Part shown: piece by piece, positions 39,551 to 48,197 of the stretch
Layout: every line of letters starts with the position of its first letter
Numbering within the stretch: the stretch's first letter is position 1
Assembly: GCF_014648775.1 (NCBI RefSeq)
Contig: NZ_BMRT01000001.1
Span: 682,001 to 746,000, forward strand
From: Streptomyces abikoensis
GTDB lineage: Bacteria; Actinomycetota; Actinomycetes; Streptomycetales; Streptomycetaceae
Direction: 5' to 3'
DNA length: 64,000 nt
The notes under the pieces: model-generated
Seen by the model: only the letters and a program-made list of their open reading frames with translations
Database searches by the model: none
Told to the model about the DNA's origin: nothing
Position numbers and translations under genes: made by a program

Positions 39551-39568
39551 CAGCGAGCGCGCTCGCTG
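39551..39568. promoter_or_regulatory. 18-bp perfect palindrome upstream of StrR-like gene
   Basis: CAGCGAGCG joined to CGCTCGCTG with no spacer, in the 267-bp gap between the StrR-like gene (start 39403, minus) and the XRE gene (start 39671, plus). It is a candidate operator; the binder is unknown. Confidence 0.5.
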
Positions 39569-39588
39569 TCAACCGTGTTATGCGCCGG

Positions 39589-39625
39589 GGCACATGACCG
39601 TGCACGGCTCGGCACTTGACCGTGC
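39589..39625 (+). promoter_or_regulatory. 22-bp-spaced direct repeats in XRE promoter
   Basis: GGCACATGACCGTGC (39589-39603) and GGCACTTGACCGTGC (39611-39625) differ at one base and are spaced 22 bp, about two helical turns. The second overlaps a TTGACC -35-like hexamer. This suggests co-operative binding of a regulator, perhaps the XRE protein itself, at its own promoter. Confidence 0.6.
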
Positions 39626-39670
39626 GTATCGGCCCGTAAGCTAGATTGACCGCGGGAGGGAGGTGCGATC

Positions 39671-40120
39671 ATGAACGATTCCGAAGCCAGGGCCGCGCGG
39701 ACACTGGCGGACAAGCTCAACCACCTCTTCCGCACGGTGGTGCCGGACGGCCGGGAGCCGTACACCACGGAGGAAGTGGCGCGTGCGATCACCGCCGGGG
39801 GTGTGTCGATTTCCGGCAGCTACATCTGGCTGTTGCGGAAGGGGCAGCGCAGCAATCCGACGCTGCGACACGTGGAGGCGCTGGCGAAGTTCTTCGGCGT
39901 ACCCCCGGCCTATTTCTTCGACGACCAGGTGACGGAGACGGTCAACGCCGACCTGGGCCTGCTGGTGGCGCTGCGCGAACCGCAGGTCCAGCGGGTCGCG
40001 CTCCGCGCGGCCGGGCTGTCGGCGGAGAGCCTCCACTCCATCAACGAAGTGATCGAGCGCGTACGCGAGTTGGAGGGCCTCCCGACGAACCGCGCCACCC
40101 CGCCACGAGAGGCACCGTGA
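39671..40120 (+). CDS. XRE-family helix-turn-helix regulator
   Basis: 149 residues; ATG after GGGAGGGAGG. The DNA-binding domain is residues 10-80: LNHLFRTVVPDGREPYTTEE, VARAITAGGVSISGSYIWLL, RKGQRSNPTLRHVEALAKFF, GVPPAYFFDD. Insertion of extra residues between the first helices recalls EspR-like XRE proteins. The C-terminal helix bundle (89-140) is likely for dimerisation. The stop overlaps the next gene's GTG as GTGA, so regulator and hydrolase are co-translated. Direct repeats in its promoter suggest autoregulation. Confidence 0.8.
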   Translation: MNDSEARAARTLADKLNHLFRTVVPDGREPYTTEEVARAITAGGVSISGSYIWLLRKGQRSNPTLRHVEALAKFFGVPPAYFFDDQVTETVNADLGLLVALREPQVQRVALRAAGLSAESLHSINEVIERVRELEGLPTNRATPPREAP

Positions 40121-40890
40121 CCGCCACCACCCGCCCCGGCACGAGCGCCGAGACGGTCGAGACCGTCGCCATGCCGCACGGCAAGCTCATCGACGTCCAC
40201 CGCCCCGCGCCGGGCGCCGGCCCTCGGGGTACGGCCCCACCGCCCGTCGTGCTGCTCTGGCACGGTGTCGGGCCCGACGAGCGGGACGTCATGCGGCCGT
40301 TGGCCGAGGCGGTCGCGCGCGAGGGGGTGCTCGTCCTCGTACCGGACTGGCGTTCCGACGAGCCGGACGGCGGCCGGGCGCAGTTGCTGGCGTCGCTGGA
40401 GTTCGCCCGCGCGCGGGCGGCGGGGCTCGGGGGCGATCCGGAGCGGTTCGTGCTGGCGGGCTGGTCGGCCGGCGGGTCGGCCGCGGTGGGTGTCGCGCTG
40501 CGGCCGGACGTCGTCGGTGGCCGGCGCCCGGCGGCCGTGGTGAGCATCGCCTCGCGTTATGACCTCCCGAACCGGACGACGGGCACGGTCCCGCTGACCG
40601 ACCTGACCGGCCCGACCGGCGTCCCGGAGACGTCCGCCGTACCGGTCACCCTGGTGCACGGCACGGCAGACACCCTGATCCCCGCCGGGCGCTCGCGGGA
40701 TCTGCGGGACGCCCTGGCCGCGCGCGAGCGGCCGGTGTTCCTGGAGGAGCCGGCGACGGACCACGCGGGCGTGATCATGACGGAGTACGACCCGGCGGCG
40801 GGCCGCTGCCGCCCGAGCGAGGACCCCGGCGTACTGGCGGCCGGCCGGATCACGGCCCGGGCGATCGCCCGGGCCGCCGGCAGGGCGTAG
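40117..40890 (+). CDS. Alpha/beta-hydrolase fold esterase/lipase-like enzyme
   Basis: 257 residues from the GTG overlapping the upstream stop. It has the alpha/beta-hydrolase pattern VVLLWHGVGPDERDVMRPLA (oxyanion region), VLVLVPDWRS, nucleophile GWSAGG (S117), then VTLVHGTADTLIPAGRSRDL (acid Asp) and ATDHAGVI (catalytic His). No signal peptide is visible, so the enzyme is cytoplasmic. The substrate is unknown. Translational coupling to an XRE regulator implies that its expression is tied to that regulator's signal. Confidence 0.75.
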   Translation: MTATTRPGTSAETVETVAMPHGKLIDVHRPAPGAGPRGTAPPPVVLLWHGVGPDERDVMRPLAEAVAREGVLVLVPDWRSDEPDGGRAQLLASLEFARARAAGLGGDPERFVLAGWSAGGSAAVGVALRPDVVGGRRPAAVVSIASRYDLPNRTTGTVPLTDLTGPTGVPETSAVPVTLVHGTADTLIPAGRSRDLRDALAARERPVFLEEPATDHAGVIMTEYDPAAGRCRPSEDPGVLAAGRITARAIARAAGRA

Positions 40891-40899
40891 GGGCGGCCC

Positions 40900-41316
40900 T
40901 CAGACCGCGACCCGGTCCCCCCGGGAGAGCCCCGACCCCTCGGGGACGGCGGCCGGGTCGCTGCCCAGGTCGACGGCCCGGTTCCGCTCGTCGACGAAGA
41001 CGACGCGCGGCTGGAAGGCGCGGGCCTCGGCGTCGTCCATGGTGCCGTAGGCGATGATGATGACGAGGTCGCCGGGGCTGATGAGCCGGGCCGCCGCGCC
41101 GTTGATGCCGAGCACGCCGGAGCCGCGCGGGCCCTCGATGACGTAGGTCGACAGGCGGGCGCCGTTGTCGATGTCGACGATGTCGACCTTCTCGCCGGGC
41201 AGCAGGTCGGCGGCTTCCATCAGATCGCCGTCGATGGTCACCGAACCCACGTAGTGGAGGTCGGCCTGGGTGACGGTGGCGCGATGGATCTTCGACTTCA
41301 TCATGGTGCGATACAT
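40900..41316 (-). CDS. panD: Aspartate 1-decarboxylase PanD
   Basis: 138 residues; ATG at 41316 behind GGGAG. The sequence [29 protein letters not shown] is diagnostic: the proenzyme self-cleaves between G24 and S25 to make the pyruvoyl cofactor. [20 protein letters not shown] near residue 75 completes the active site. It makes beta-alanine for pantothenate and CoA. It stands alone here, without panB or panC. The tail after residue 115 is slightly longer than in E. coli, as is usual in actinobacteria. Confidence 0.96.
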   Translation of the reverse strand: MYRTMMKSKIHRATVTQADLHYVGSVTIDGDLMEAADLLPGEKVDIVDIDNGARLSTYVIEGPRGSGVLGINGAAARLISPGDLVIIIAYGTMDDAEARAFQPRVVFVDERNRAVDLGSDPAAVPEGSGLSRGDRVAV

Positions 41317-41398
41317 CGAGGTACTCCCGAAAGTAGGCTCCCTGCCTGCGTTTTTGCAGGTCAAGGGCTGTATCGCCAGTTTACAGGGCCCTCGCGGT

Positions 41399-42031
41399 TC
41401 AGGGGGGTGTGAGGGTGTCGATCCGGGCGGTGAGATCGGGGTGGGCGGCGGCCAGGTGGACGCGGGCGGCGGCCAGGGGGGCGATGAGGTCGGCGGGGTC
41501 GTCATGGGCGAGGGCCGCGTGGAGCTCGCCGAGCGGGCCCCGGGCGGCCGGCGGAAGGTCGGTGAGGGCGGTGATCTGGCCGGCGAGGCGGCGCAGGTCG
41601 GCGGCGTTGGCGCGGGCCCAGATGGCGGTGGTGCGCTCGGCGGCCCGGGCCTGGCGGGTGGCCGTCACGCGCTGTTCGCCGGTGGTGCCCGCGGGGCCGG
41701 GGCGGCCGCGCAGGTAGCGGCGTTCGGCGGCCTGACGGCTGGCGACGCCGAGCGGATGGGCGAGATCGGCCCAGCTGGCTCCCGCGTCCCGGGCGGTCTC
41801 GATCAGCCCCGTCTCCCACCCGGCGAGCTGCTCGCGCACCTGGCGCAGCAGCATCAGGGAGGCCAGCGCCTGCTCCGGCCCGGGGCCCGTGCCTCCGGGC
41901 GTGTCCGGGGGCTCTCGCCGGGCGTCGCGCAGGGCGTCGTCTATGGCGCGCAGGGCGGCCGCAGCGGCGAGGAACGACGCCGGGCCGTGGGCATGCGCGC
42001 TGGTCGTGGACGGCTGGTCGGCTGTGGTCAC
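41399..42031 (-). CDS. rheA: RheA-like heat-shock repressor of hsp18
   Basis: 210 residues from the GTG at 42031, chosen over 42037 for its GGGAGG at 5-nt spacing. It contains [20 protein letters not shown] and [29 protein letters not shown], a helix-turn-helix-like segment, then [39 protein letters not shown]. It is divergent from an hsp18 gene, with two copies of the TGTCATC-N5-GATGACA inverted repeat known as the RheA operator between them. RheA of S. albus is a temperature-sensing repressor of hsp18 and itself. The assignment rests on context and operator as much as on sequence. Confidence 0.75.
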   Translation of the reverse strand: MTTADQPSTTSAHAHGPASFLAAAAALRAIDDALRDARREPPDTPGGTGPGPEQALASLMLLRQVREQLAGWETGLIETARDAGASWADLAHPLGVASRQAAERRYLRGRPGPAGTTGEQRVTATRQARAAERTTAIWARANAADLRRLAGQITALTDLPPAARGPLGELHAALAHDDPADLIAPLAAARVHLAAAHPDLTARIDTLTPP

Positions 42032-42047
42032 GAGCACCTCCCGCAGT

Positions 42048-42092
42048 TGTCATCATGTGGACGACATCATGTTTGTCATCCATTGGATGACA
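42048..42092. promoter_or_regulatory. Two RheA-type operators between rheA and hsp18
   Basis: TGTCATCCATTGGATGACA (42074-42092) is an exact 9-1-9 palindrome and fits TGTCATC-N5-GATGACA perfectly. TGTCATCATGTGGACGACA (42048-42066) is a second copy with a few mismatches, 26 bp away centre to centre. They lie between the divergent starts at 42031 and 42158, so one bound region can repress both genes. Confidence 0.85.
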
Positions 42093-42157
42093 TGTTACAA
42101 CGGAGTCAGTGAGGCGCATTGGCAGCAACTGCCCGAACCCACTGGAGGTGTTTCACC

Positions 42158-42589
42158 ATGTTGATGCGCACTGACCCCTTCCGTGAGCTGGACCGGCTGG
42201 CGCAGCAGCTGATGGGCACGGGCACGTGGTCCCGCCCGTCGGCCATGCCGATGGACGCGTACCGCGAAGGCGACGAGTACGTGGTGGCCTTCGACCTCCC
42301 CGGCGTCACCGCGGACGCGATCGACATCGACGTCGAGCGGAACATGCTCACCGTCAAGGCCGAGCGGCGACCGGTGGCGAAGGCCGACGACGTGCAGATG
42401 GAGCTGTCCGAGCGGCCGCTGGGTGCCTTCTCCCGGCAGATCGTGCTCGCCGACACCCTCGACACCGAGCACATCAAGGCCGACTACGACGCGGGCGTGC
42501 TCACCCTGCGCATCCCGATCGCCGAGCGCGCCAAGCCCCGCAAGGTCTCCATCGGCGTCGGATCCGGCCACAAGGAGATCTCCGGCTGA
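42158..42589 (+). CDS. hsp18: Hsp18 small heat-shock protein (Hsp20 family)
   Basis: 143 residues; ATG after GGAGGTG. Alpha-crystallin domain about residues 30-125: [40 protein letters not shown], and [32 protein letters not shown]. The C-terminal I-x-V-type anchor appears as VSIGVG. It is an ATP-independent holdase chaperone forming large oligomers. Two RheA-type operators upstream indicate heat induction by derepression. Confidence 0.95.
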   Translation: MLMRTDPFRELDRLAQQLMGTGTWSRPSAMPMDAYREGDEYVVAFDLPGVTADAIDIDVERNMLTVKAERRPVAKADDVQMELSERPLGAFSRQIVLADTLDTEHIKADYDAGVLTLRIPIAERAKPRKVSIGVGSGHKEISG

Positions 42590-42686
42590 CACCGGCCGGA
42601 CGGGTGCGGAGAGCGGGCACCTGTCCTCCCCTCGACCCGCTCCCCGCACCCCCCTTCGCAACCCGAGCGAGAAGGGGTGGCGGCTG

Positions 42687-43082
42687 ATGACCCTGCGACG
42701 CGAAGCGTTCCTCGACCACGTGAGGGAACGCGGCGAGTACAACACCCTGGAGGAAGCCGAGCGCGCGGCCCGTGTGGTGCTCGCGCTCCTCGGCGCGCAC
42801 CTGGTCGGCGACGTCCGCGCCCAGTTGGCGGCGCGCCTGCCCGAGACGTTCGCCCTGATCCTGCTCAACCCGCTGCAGAGCGCCGAGCCGCTGTCCCCCG
42901 AACGGTTCGTCCGCGCGACCGCCGCGTGGATCGAGGGCGCCACCGAGCAGACCGCGGCCTGGGACGTCAGCGCCGTGCTGTCCACCGTCGCCGACGCGGC
43001 CGGCGAGGACCTGCTGGGCCAGATCCTCCTCCAGCTCCCCGCCGGCTACGACCTCCTCTTCGGCCGCCCCCGGCCCACCTGA
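42687..43082 (+). CDS. DUF2267 protein, first of a tandem pair
   Basis: 131 residues; ATG after GAGAAGGGG. The DUF2267 pattern is clear: FLDHVRERGEYNTLEEAERA, ARVVLALLGAHLVGDVRAQL, AARLPETFALILLNP, then a helical half ending LLQLPAGYDLLFGRP. The function of the domain is unknown. It is 97 bp after hsp18 and 69 bp before a second DUF2267 gene with the same layout (PAGYDLLFGR versus PSGYALLFGR endings), so the pair arose by duplication and may be part of the heat-shock transcript. Confidence 0.8.
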   Translation: MTLRREAFLDHVRERGEYNTLEEAERAARVVLALLGAHLVGDVRAQLAARLPETFALILLNPLQSAEPLSPERFVRATAAWIEGATEQTAAWDVSAVLSTVADAAGEDLLGQILLQLPAGYDLLFGRPRPT

Positions 43083-43151
43083 CCACGACGGGTGGTGCCG
43101 CACCCCGGCACCGCCCTCCCCGCCCCTGGACCACGAAAGGCATGCACCGCA

Positions 43152-43637
43152 GTGATCTCCGACGCGCGCGTACCGCTTGAGCACCAGCGGCCGTACGGGA
43201 CGGCGTACGAGCAGATGCTGGAGAAGGTCCGCTACCAAGGCGCCTACCCCACCCGCGAGCGGGCCGACGAAGCCGTCCGCCTGGTCCTCGCCGGGCTGGG
43301 ACGTCAGCTGACCGGCGACGAACGCGTCGAGCTGGCCGGCTGCCTGCCCCTGGAAGCCGCACGCGTGCTGACCACGCAGATCCCCGACACCCGGCCGCTG
43401 ACCGGCTGGGCCTTCGTCAAGGACCTCGCCGCCCGCACCGGCGCCTCCCTGGCCACCACCCGCTGGGACACCGGCTCCGTCTTCTCCGCCGTCGCCGCCC
43501 ATGCCGGCTCCGATCTGATCACCCGCATCCTCCACCGGCTCCCCAGCGGCTACGCCCTGCTGTTCGGCCGCGCCGAACTGCCCCGGCCGCACGGCCGGAC
43601 GGACCTCGCTACGACGGGCCCCGGACCCGGGCGATGA
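43152..43637 (+). CDS. DUF2267 protein, second of a tandem pair
   Basis: 161 residues from a GTG at 43152; an earlier in-frame start at 43092 would add a Pro-rich stretch unlike the family. YEQMLEKVRYQGAYPTRERA, DEAVRLVLAGLGRQLTGDER and VELAGCLPLEAARVLTTQIP match the DUF2267 fold, and the end (LHRLPSGYALLFGRAEL) parallels the upstream copy. The last 29 bp overlap the 3' end of the convergent phosphatase gene. The role is unknown; proximity to hsp18 suggests a stress link. Confidence 0.78.
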   Translation: MISDARVPLEHQRPYGTAYEQMLEKVRYQGAYPTRERADEAVRLVLAGLGRQLTGDERVELAGCLPLEAARVLTTQIPDTRPLTGWAFVKDLAARTGASLATTRWDTGSVFSAVAAHAGSDLITRILHRLPSGYALLFGRAELPRPHGRTDLATTGPGPGR

Positions 43638-45717
43638 GCAGGGCGACGTCGTCCTGGTCGTTGTCCTCGCGGAGCTCGGTGAGCAGCAGGTCGCACATGG
43701 CCTCCAGGTCGAGCCGGTGCCGGTCGAGGAGGTCGACGAGGACCGCGAGGCGGGTGTCGATGGCCTCGTCGCGGGTCTCCACCAGCCCGTCGGTGTAGAG
43801 GACGAGCTGGTCGCCGGGGGCGAGCTCCACGCCGACGCTCTCGAAGGGGACGCCGCCCACGCCCAGCGGCGCGCCCGTGGGCAGGTCCAGCAGGACGGGC
43901 CGGAGGCCGGGCCGCATCAGGACCGGGGGCAGATGGCCGGCGTTGGCGACGCGGCAGCACGCCTCCTGGTGGTCGTAGACGGCGTAGACGCAGGTGGCGA
44001 TGGTCTGGTCGAGACCACTGGCGGTGCGGTCGAGGTGGTGGAGCACCCGGCCGGGGTCGAGGCCGAGGCCGGAGAGGGTGCGGGCGGCGGTGCGCAGCTG
44101 GCCCATGGCCGCGGCGGCGTTGATGCCGCTGCCCATGACGTCCCCCACGACGAGGGCGCTGCGGTCGCCCTCCTGCGGGATGACGTCGAACCAGTCGCCG
44201 CCGACCTGGACGGCCGCCCCGGCGGGCTGGTAGCGGTAGGCGACCTCCAGGCCGACGAGGTTCTGGGGCCGCTGGGGCAGCAGGTTCCGCTGGAGGGTGA
44301 GGACGGTGGCGCGTTCGCGCTGGTACCAGCGGGCGTTGTCGATGCAGACGGCCGCGCGGGCGGCGAGCTCGCCGGCGAGGACGACGTCGTCCTCGCCGAA
44401 GGGCTCGGGGTTGGTGATCCGCTTGAGGTCCAGGGCGCCGAGCACCTCGCCCCGGGCGATCAGCGGTACGACCAGGTAGGAGTGGAGCCCGGCGCGGCCG
44501 AGGAGCTCGGCGGACGGGGCGTCGCGGGCGATCCGGGACAGGTCCGCGGGGGCCACGCGGGTCAGCCGGACGGGGCGGGCGGTGTTCACGCACCGGGCGA
44601 CCAGGCGGTCGGGGTCGTACTTGGCGATCTCCCCGGGCGGGTCGGCGGCCCGTACGGCGTCGGTGATGGCGCCGGTGACCGGGCCCTCGCCGCCGTTCCC
44701 GCCGGCCGAGGCGACGGCGAGGGCCCGGAAGACGGCGGCCCGTTCGTCCGGCGGGGTGACGTGGCCGTGGAGGGCGGTGTCGAGGATGTCGACGGCCGCC
44801 ACGTCGGCCAGGTCGGGAACGACGACCCCGGCCAGTTCCCGGGCGGTCTGGTCGAGGTCGAGCGTGGTGCCGATGAGCACGGACGCGTCGGCGATCAGGG
44901 CCAGTCTGCGGCGGGCCTCGGTGGCCGTCCGGTGCCGGTCGGTGATGTCGACGTCCGAGGTGGCCAGCCCCATCGGGCGGCCGGCGGGGTCCTCCAGCCG
45001 GTAGCAGGAGACGAGCCGGGCCCGCTCCCCGGCGGCGGCGTCGGCGGTGGGCCCCACGGTGAAGTGGTCCACCAGGGGGACGCCGGTCGCGAGGACCCGG
45101 CGCATGGCCCGTTCCACCGCGTCGATCTCGTGGGCGGACAGGAAGGGCAGCGCCTCGCGCACGTGCCGGCCCACGTAGGCCCGGGCGGGCATGCCGTGGA
45201 TGCGTTCCAGGGCCGGGTTGACCATGACGTACCGGAGCCCGGTGTCGAGGATCGCGAGCCCGATCGGGGACTGGGCCACGAGCCGCAGCGACAGGGCCAG
45301 GTCCCGTTCGACGTCCCGCAGGATCTCCTGGTCGGTGGCCATGCCGAGGGCGTAGACGCGGCCGTCCTTGTCCTCCAGCCGCATGTTGCGGAATTCGAGG
45401 AGCCGGGTGGTGCCGTCCTTGTGCCGGGCGGGGAAGACCCCGGCCCAGCTTCCGCCGCCGCCCACGACCTTGGCGAACAGGTGCAGGACCTCGTCGAGGT
45501 TCTCCTTGTCGACCAGGAGCTGGGCGGCGTACCGCCCGAGGGCCTCGGCGGCGGTCCAGCCGAAGAGCTCCTCCGCCTGCGGGCTCCACAGGACGATCCG
45601 GCCGTCCTGGTCGAGGACCACCGCGGCGACGCTCAGCACGTCCAGCAGGCTGCCGGGCGCGTAGGGGGTGCCCCTGGCCCGGCCCGGGTCCGGCCGGAAC
45701 GCGTCGGTCGTACCCAT
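43609..45717 (-). CDS. PAS-PAS-GAF-SpoIIE protein phosphatase
   Basis: 702 residues, soluble. PAS 1 (about 24-135, VLDQDGRIVLWSPQAEELFG) and PAS 2 (about 150-270, AILDTGLRYVMVNPALERIH) precede a GAF domain (about 285-460, LHSYLVVPLIARGEVLGALD). A PP2C-like SpoIIE domain follows (about 480-700) with metal-binding acids in QVGGDWFDVI and VVGDVMGSG, and later LVLYTDGLVE and DDVALLIARV. It should dephosphorylate an anti-sigma-antagonist protein in a partner-switching stress network after sensing small molecules or redox through PAS/GAF. No HATPase domain is attached, but a stand-alone one lies 162 bp upstream. Confidence 0.88.
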   Translation of the reverse strand: MGTTDAFRPDPGRARGTPYAPGSLLDVLSVAAVVLDQDGRIVLWSPQAEELFGWTAAEALGRYAAQLLVDKENLDEVLHLFAKVVGGGGSWAGVFPARHKDGTTRLLEFRNMRLEDKDGRVYALGMATDQEILRDVERDLALSLRLVAQSPIGLAILDTGLRYVMVNPALERIHGMPARAYVGRHVREALPFLSAHEIDAVERAMRRVLATGVPLVDHFTVGPTADAAAGERARLVSCYRLEDPAGRPMGLATSDVDITDRHRTATEARRRLALIADASVLIGTTLDLDQTARELAGVVVPDLADVAAVDILDTALHGHVTPPDERAAVFRALAVASAGGNGGEGPVTGAITDAVRAADPPGEIAKYDPDRLVARCVNTARPVRLTRVAPADLSRIARDAPSAELLGRAGLHSYLVVPLIARGEVLGALDLKRITNPEPFGEDDVVLAGELAARAAVCIDNARWYQRERATVLTLQRNLLPQRPQNLVGLEVAYRYQPAGAAVQVGGDWFDVIPQEGDRSALVVGDVMGSGINAAAAMGQLRTAARTLSGLGLDPGRVLHHLDRTASGLDQTIATCVYAVYDHQEACCRVANAGHLPPVLMRPGLRPVLLDLPTGAPLGVGGVPFESVGVELAPGDQLVLYTDGLVETRDEAIDTRLAVLVDLLDRHRLDLEAMCDLLLTELREDNDQDDVALLIARVRGPS

Positions 45718-45879
45718 CCGAGGTCCTCCTTCCGCCCGCTCGGGGTGGTGCGGCGGCCTCGCCCGGGTGTGCGCCCGGCCCCTGTCCCGGTCCTCCTACG
45801 TCTCGCCGTCACGCCGCAGCGTCTTCCATGTTCTCCCCGAACCCGCCCACCGCGCAGCCCACGGCCACGCGGCCGGAGG

Positions 45880-46467
45880 TCAGCGGAGGGGCGCGGCTCC
45901 GGGCAGCGGGAGGGTGAACCAGATCGTCTTGCCGCCGCCGGAGGTGTGATGGCCCCACTCGGCGGCCAGCTGCTCGACGAGCCACATGCCGCGCCCGTTC
46001 TCGCTGTCCGGGCCGGCCTCGGCACACAGCGGCAGCCGGCCGCCGCCGTCGGTGACCTGCACGACCAGCTGGGCGGGGGTGCGGCTGAGGGCGAGCCGGA
46101 CCTCTCCGGCGCCCCCGGGCACGTGCACGATGGCGTTGGTGACCAGCTCCGAGAGGAGCAGGACGGCGTCGTCGGCGAGCTCGTCGAGGCCCCATTCGGC
46201 CAGCAGGCCCCGGGAGAAGCGGCGGGCGGCCGCGACGGAGCGGGGCGAGGCGGGCAGCGAGACCGCGCTGGAGGGCGGCGGGCCCGGGCGCGTCCGGCGG
46301 GCCGCCCCGAGGGCCGGCGGGCTGTGCACGCACCAGGGGGTGCCGTGGCCCCGCTCGCCGAGGACTCCCCAGGGGCGGGTCGTCCACGCGGCGATCGGCT
46401 CGTGGGCACTGGGAATGGCGTCGGCCGTATGCGAGGGACTCAGGGTGTCGCGTCGGAATGCAGGCAT
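45880..46467 (-). CDS. HATPase anti-sigma-like serine kinase
   Basis: 195 residues from the ATG of MPAFRRDT, though no good ribosome-binding site is visible and the start is uncertain. The ATPase domain is residues 75-190: FSRGLLAEWGLDELADDAVL, LLSELVTNAIVHVPGGAGEV (N-box), VTDGGGRLPLC (G1 box), and GRGMWLVEQLAAEWG (G2 box). This is the RsbW/SpoIIAB-like short ATPase found in very many Streptomyces copies. It binds a sigma factor and phosphorylates its antagonist. It lies upstream of the PAS/GAF/SpoIIE phosphatase in the same direction, a likely functional pair. Confidence 0.85.
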   Translation of the reverse strand: MPAFRRDTLSPSHTADAIPSAHEPIAAWTTRPWGVLGERGHGTPWCVHSPPALGAARRTRPGPPPSSAVSLPASPRSVAAARRFSRGLLAEWGLDELADDAVLLLSELVTNAIVHVPGGAGEVRLALSRTPAQLVVQVTDGGGRLPLCAEAGPDSENGRGMWLVEQLAAEWGHHTSGGGKTIWFTLPLPGAAPLR

Positions 46468-46707
46468 CTGGCTCTGGCTCTGGGGCGTTCGAGGGGGCGC
46501 GAGGGCGCCGGGCGAGGGATTCCCCCAACATTCGCCCCGTTTCCGCCACAGGTCTATACCCTTTGGGTCACCACTGTCGCACGGAGTGCGATAACCCCAG
46601 GTCGGGAGGGGTTTCCGGGGTGCAAAGTCGATGTGAGCGAGAACACGACGCCTCGGGCAGGTCGGCCGCCGGGGCCCGCGTGGCACGGGACCCGGCGGGG
46701 CGTCCCG

Positions 46708-47361
46708 TCAGGATCTGGCCGGGCACTCCTTCCACGCCAGGTGGTAGATGGTCTTGAGACTGCCGTCCGTGGAGTCCATGGTCATGAAGCTGGTGGTCTT
46801 GGTGGGGTCGGAGGTGCCCGCGTTGACCCGCAGCTCGGTGTTGATGTTGAAGTTCCGCAGCTCGCCGCAGGGCGCCCAGACCAGCGCGGCGATGGGCACG
46901 GAGTCGGTGGCCTGCCAGTTGTCCTCGTAGGAGCCCTTGAAGGTGTGGCTGCTCGGGGTGGTGACGGGCGAGCCCTGGAAGTAGTACGACGCCTTCTCGG
47001 TGCCCGAGGCGCCGGGCTCCAGCTTGGCGTAGCCGCGGTAGTCGGCGGCGGCGATCGCGTAGGTGAAGCCCTGGGGGACGTGGACGTTCAGGTTGAGCTG
47101 GCAGTTCTTGCGGAAGTCGGTGGGCTTGGAGCCGACGCCCACCTGGGCGAGGTAGTCGCTGTAGGTCACGGTGAAGGCGGTGTTGTCGGGCGAGACCGCG
47201 ACGGCGGCGGTCCCGGCCGGACATCCCGATCCGTTGACCGTGGCGACCTCGATCACGATCTTGTCCGGCGGCGGGTTGGTGATGACGGAGGGGTTGTGCG
47301 TGGACAGCGGGGCCGCGAGCAGGGTCGCGATGGCACCCGCGGTGAGAAGGCCGGTGGGCAT
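46708..47361 (-). CDS. Secreted DUF4360 protein
   Basis: 217 residues. A short hydrophobic signal (MPTGLLTAGAIATLLAAPLS) leads into the DUF4360 pattern: VNGSGCPAGTAAVAVSPDNT, AFTVTYSDYLAQVG, FRKNCQLNLNVHVPQGFTYA, IAAADYRGYAKLEPGA, and APCGELRNFNINTELRVNAG. Four conserved cysteines are spaced as two likely disulfides. It is an extracellular beta-sandwich of unknown function. It ends 240 bp from the start of the anti-sigma-like gene, with no partner obvious. Confidence 0.85.
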   Translation of the reverse strand: MPTGLLTAGAIATLLAAPLSTHNPSVITNPPPDKIVIEVATVNGSGCPAGTAAVAVSPDNTAFTVTYSDYLAQVGVGSKPTDFRKNCQLNLNVHVPQGFTYAIAAADYRGYAKLEPGASGTEKASYYFQGSPVTTPSSHTFKGSYEDNWQATDSVPIAALVWAPCGELRNFNINTELRVNAGTSDPTKTTSFMTMDSTDGSLKTIYHLAWKECPARS

Positions 47362-47801
47362 GGCGCTCCAATCGGTTGGGCGGCGGGAGTGACGACTGAC
47401 TCATGTGCCGGTGACTCGTGTGCCGGACGGCCGGGAGGGCGGGCGGCGGTGCGGGTCGCGACACTCGCGACACGACCCAAAAAAGCCATGCACATGACAA
47501 TCCACGCCCTCTTCCGGGGCCCGTAGGACCGGGAGCGTTCGCATCGTAGGCGGCGGGAAGGGGGTTGACCAGACTCTCCGCCCGCGCCCGGCGACGCCCC
47601 CCGCGACACCTCCGCCGGGGTGAATTCCCCGGATCTGGCCGAAAGTTGTCGTCAACCACGTATCCCCTGGTCACCGGGCGGGAACCGGCCCCGCCCGGTT
47701 GTCGTGCGCGGGCCTTTGCGCCAGACTGGTCTTTTAGTCAGGGCTAAAGGTGGCATGCTGCACCCAAGGGACGCCCGGAAGACAGCTGGTGGGGGGACGA
47801 C
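47362..47801. other. Intergenic region between DUF4360 and XRE genes
   Basis: 440 bp. Small frames occur on both strands but none has family resemblance with a convincing start. CTTTTAGTC-AGG-GCTAAAGG at 47731-47750 (TTTAG/CTAAA arms) lies 51 bp before the XRE gene in an AT-richer patch and resembles a Cro/CI-type operator. The left part would hold the DUF4360 promoter. Confidence 0.45.
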
Positions 47802-48164
47802 ATGGCCTGGCGCAGGAGCGGTCACGAAGGCGGACACGGCGCGGCGCCGGCGGGAGCCCGGCTCGCCCGGCAGACGACGGCCTCGCTGGCCGGCCTCCTC
47901 GCCGAACGGGACATGACCCGCAAGGAGCTGGCCGAGCAGCTCGGCGTCTCCCCGGGCCGGGTCAGCCAGATCCTCTCGGGCGACGAGAACCTCACCCTCC
48001 GCTCGCTGGCCGCCGTGGCCGAATCCCTCGATGCCACCGTCGAGATCACCTTCCGGGACGCCTCCGGCGCCCCCACGCACCACCCGGCGGACGACACCGC
48101 CGCTTCCGGCCGTCTGGAGACGGCCCCTGTCTCTCCCCTGGCCACCCGCTCGCGGCATCGCTGA
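47802..48164 (+). CDS. XRE-family helix-turn-helix protein
   Basis: 120 residues. The HTH_3 domain is residues 29-85: LAGLLAERDMTRKELAEQLG, VSPGRVSQILSGDENLTLRS, LAAVAESLDATVEITFRD. This is a canonical Cro/CI fold with recognition helix GRVSQIL. Short charged tails flank it. A small inverted repeat 51 bp upstream may be its operator. There is no antitoxin-type partner; the next gene is convergent. Confidence 0.82.
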   Translation: MAWRRSGHEGGHGAAPAGARLARQTTASLAGLLAERDMTRKELAEQLGVSPGRVSQILSGDENLTLRSLAAVAESLDATVEITFRDASGAPTHHPADDTAASGRLETAPVSPLATRSRHR

Positions 48165-48197
48165 CACGACGGCCGAGACATCGGCGCGATCGAGGCA

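Noticed and set aside
43717..47526. A 1269-codon open frame on the plus strand across the phosphatase region
   Set aside because: It is the antisense of three genes with strong domain signatures; low-complexity translation.
47401..47655. An 84-codon minus-strand frame in the gap before the XRE gene
   Set aside because: No ribosome-binding site, no family resemblance, and it covers the expected DUF4360 promoter.
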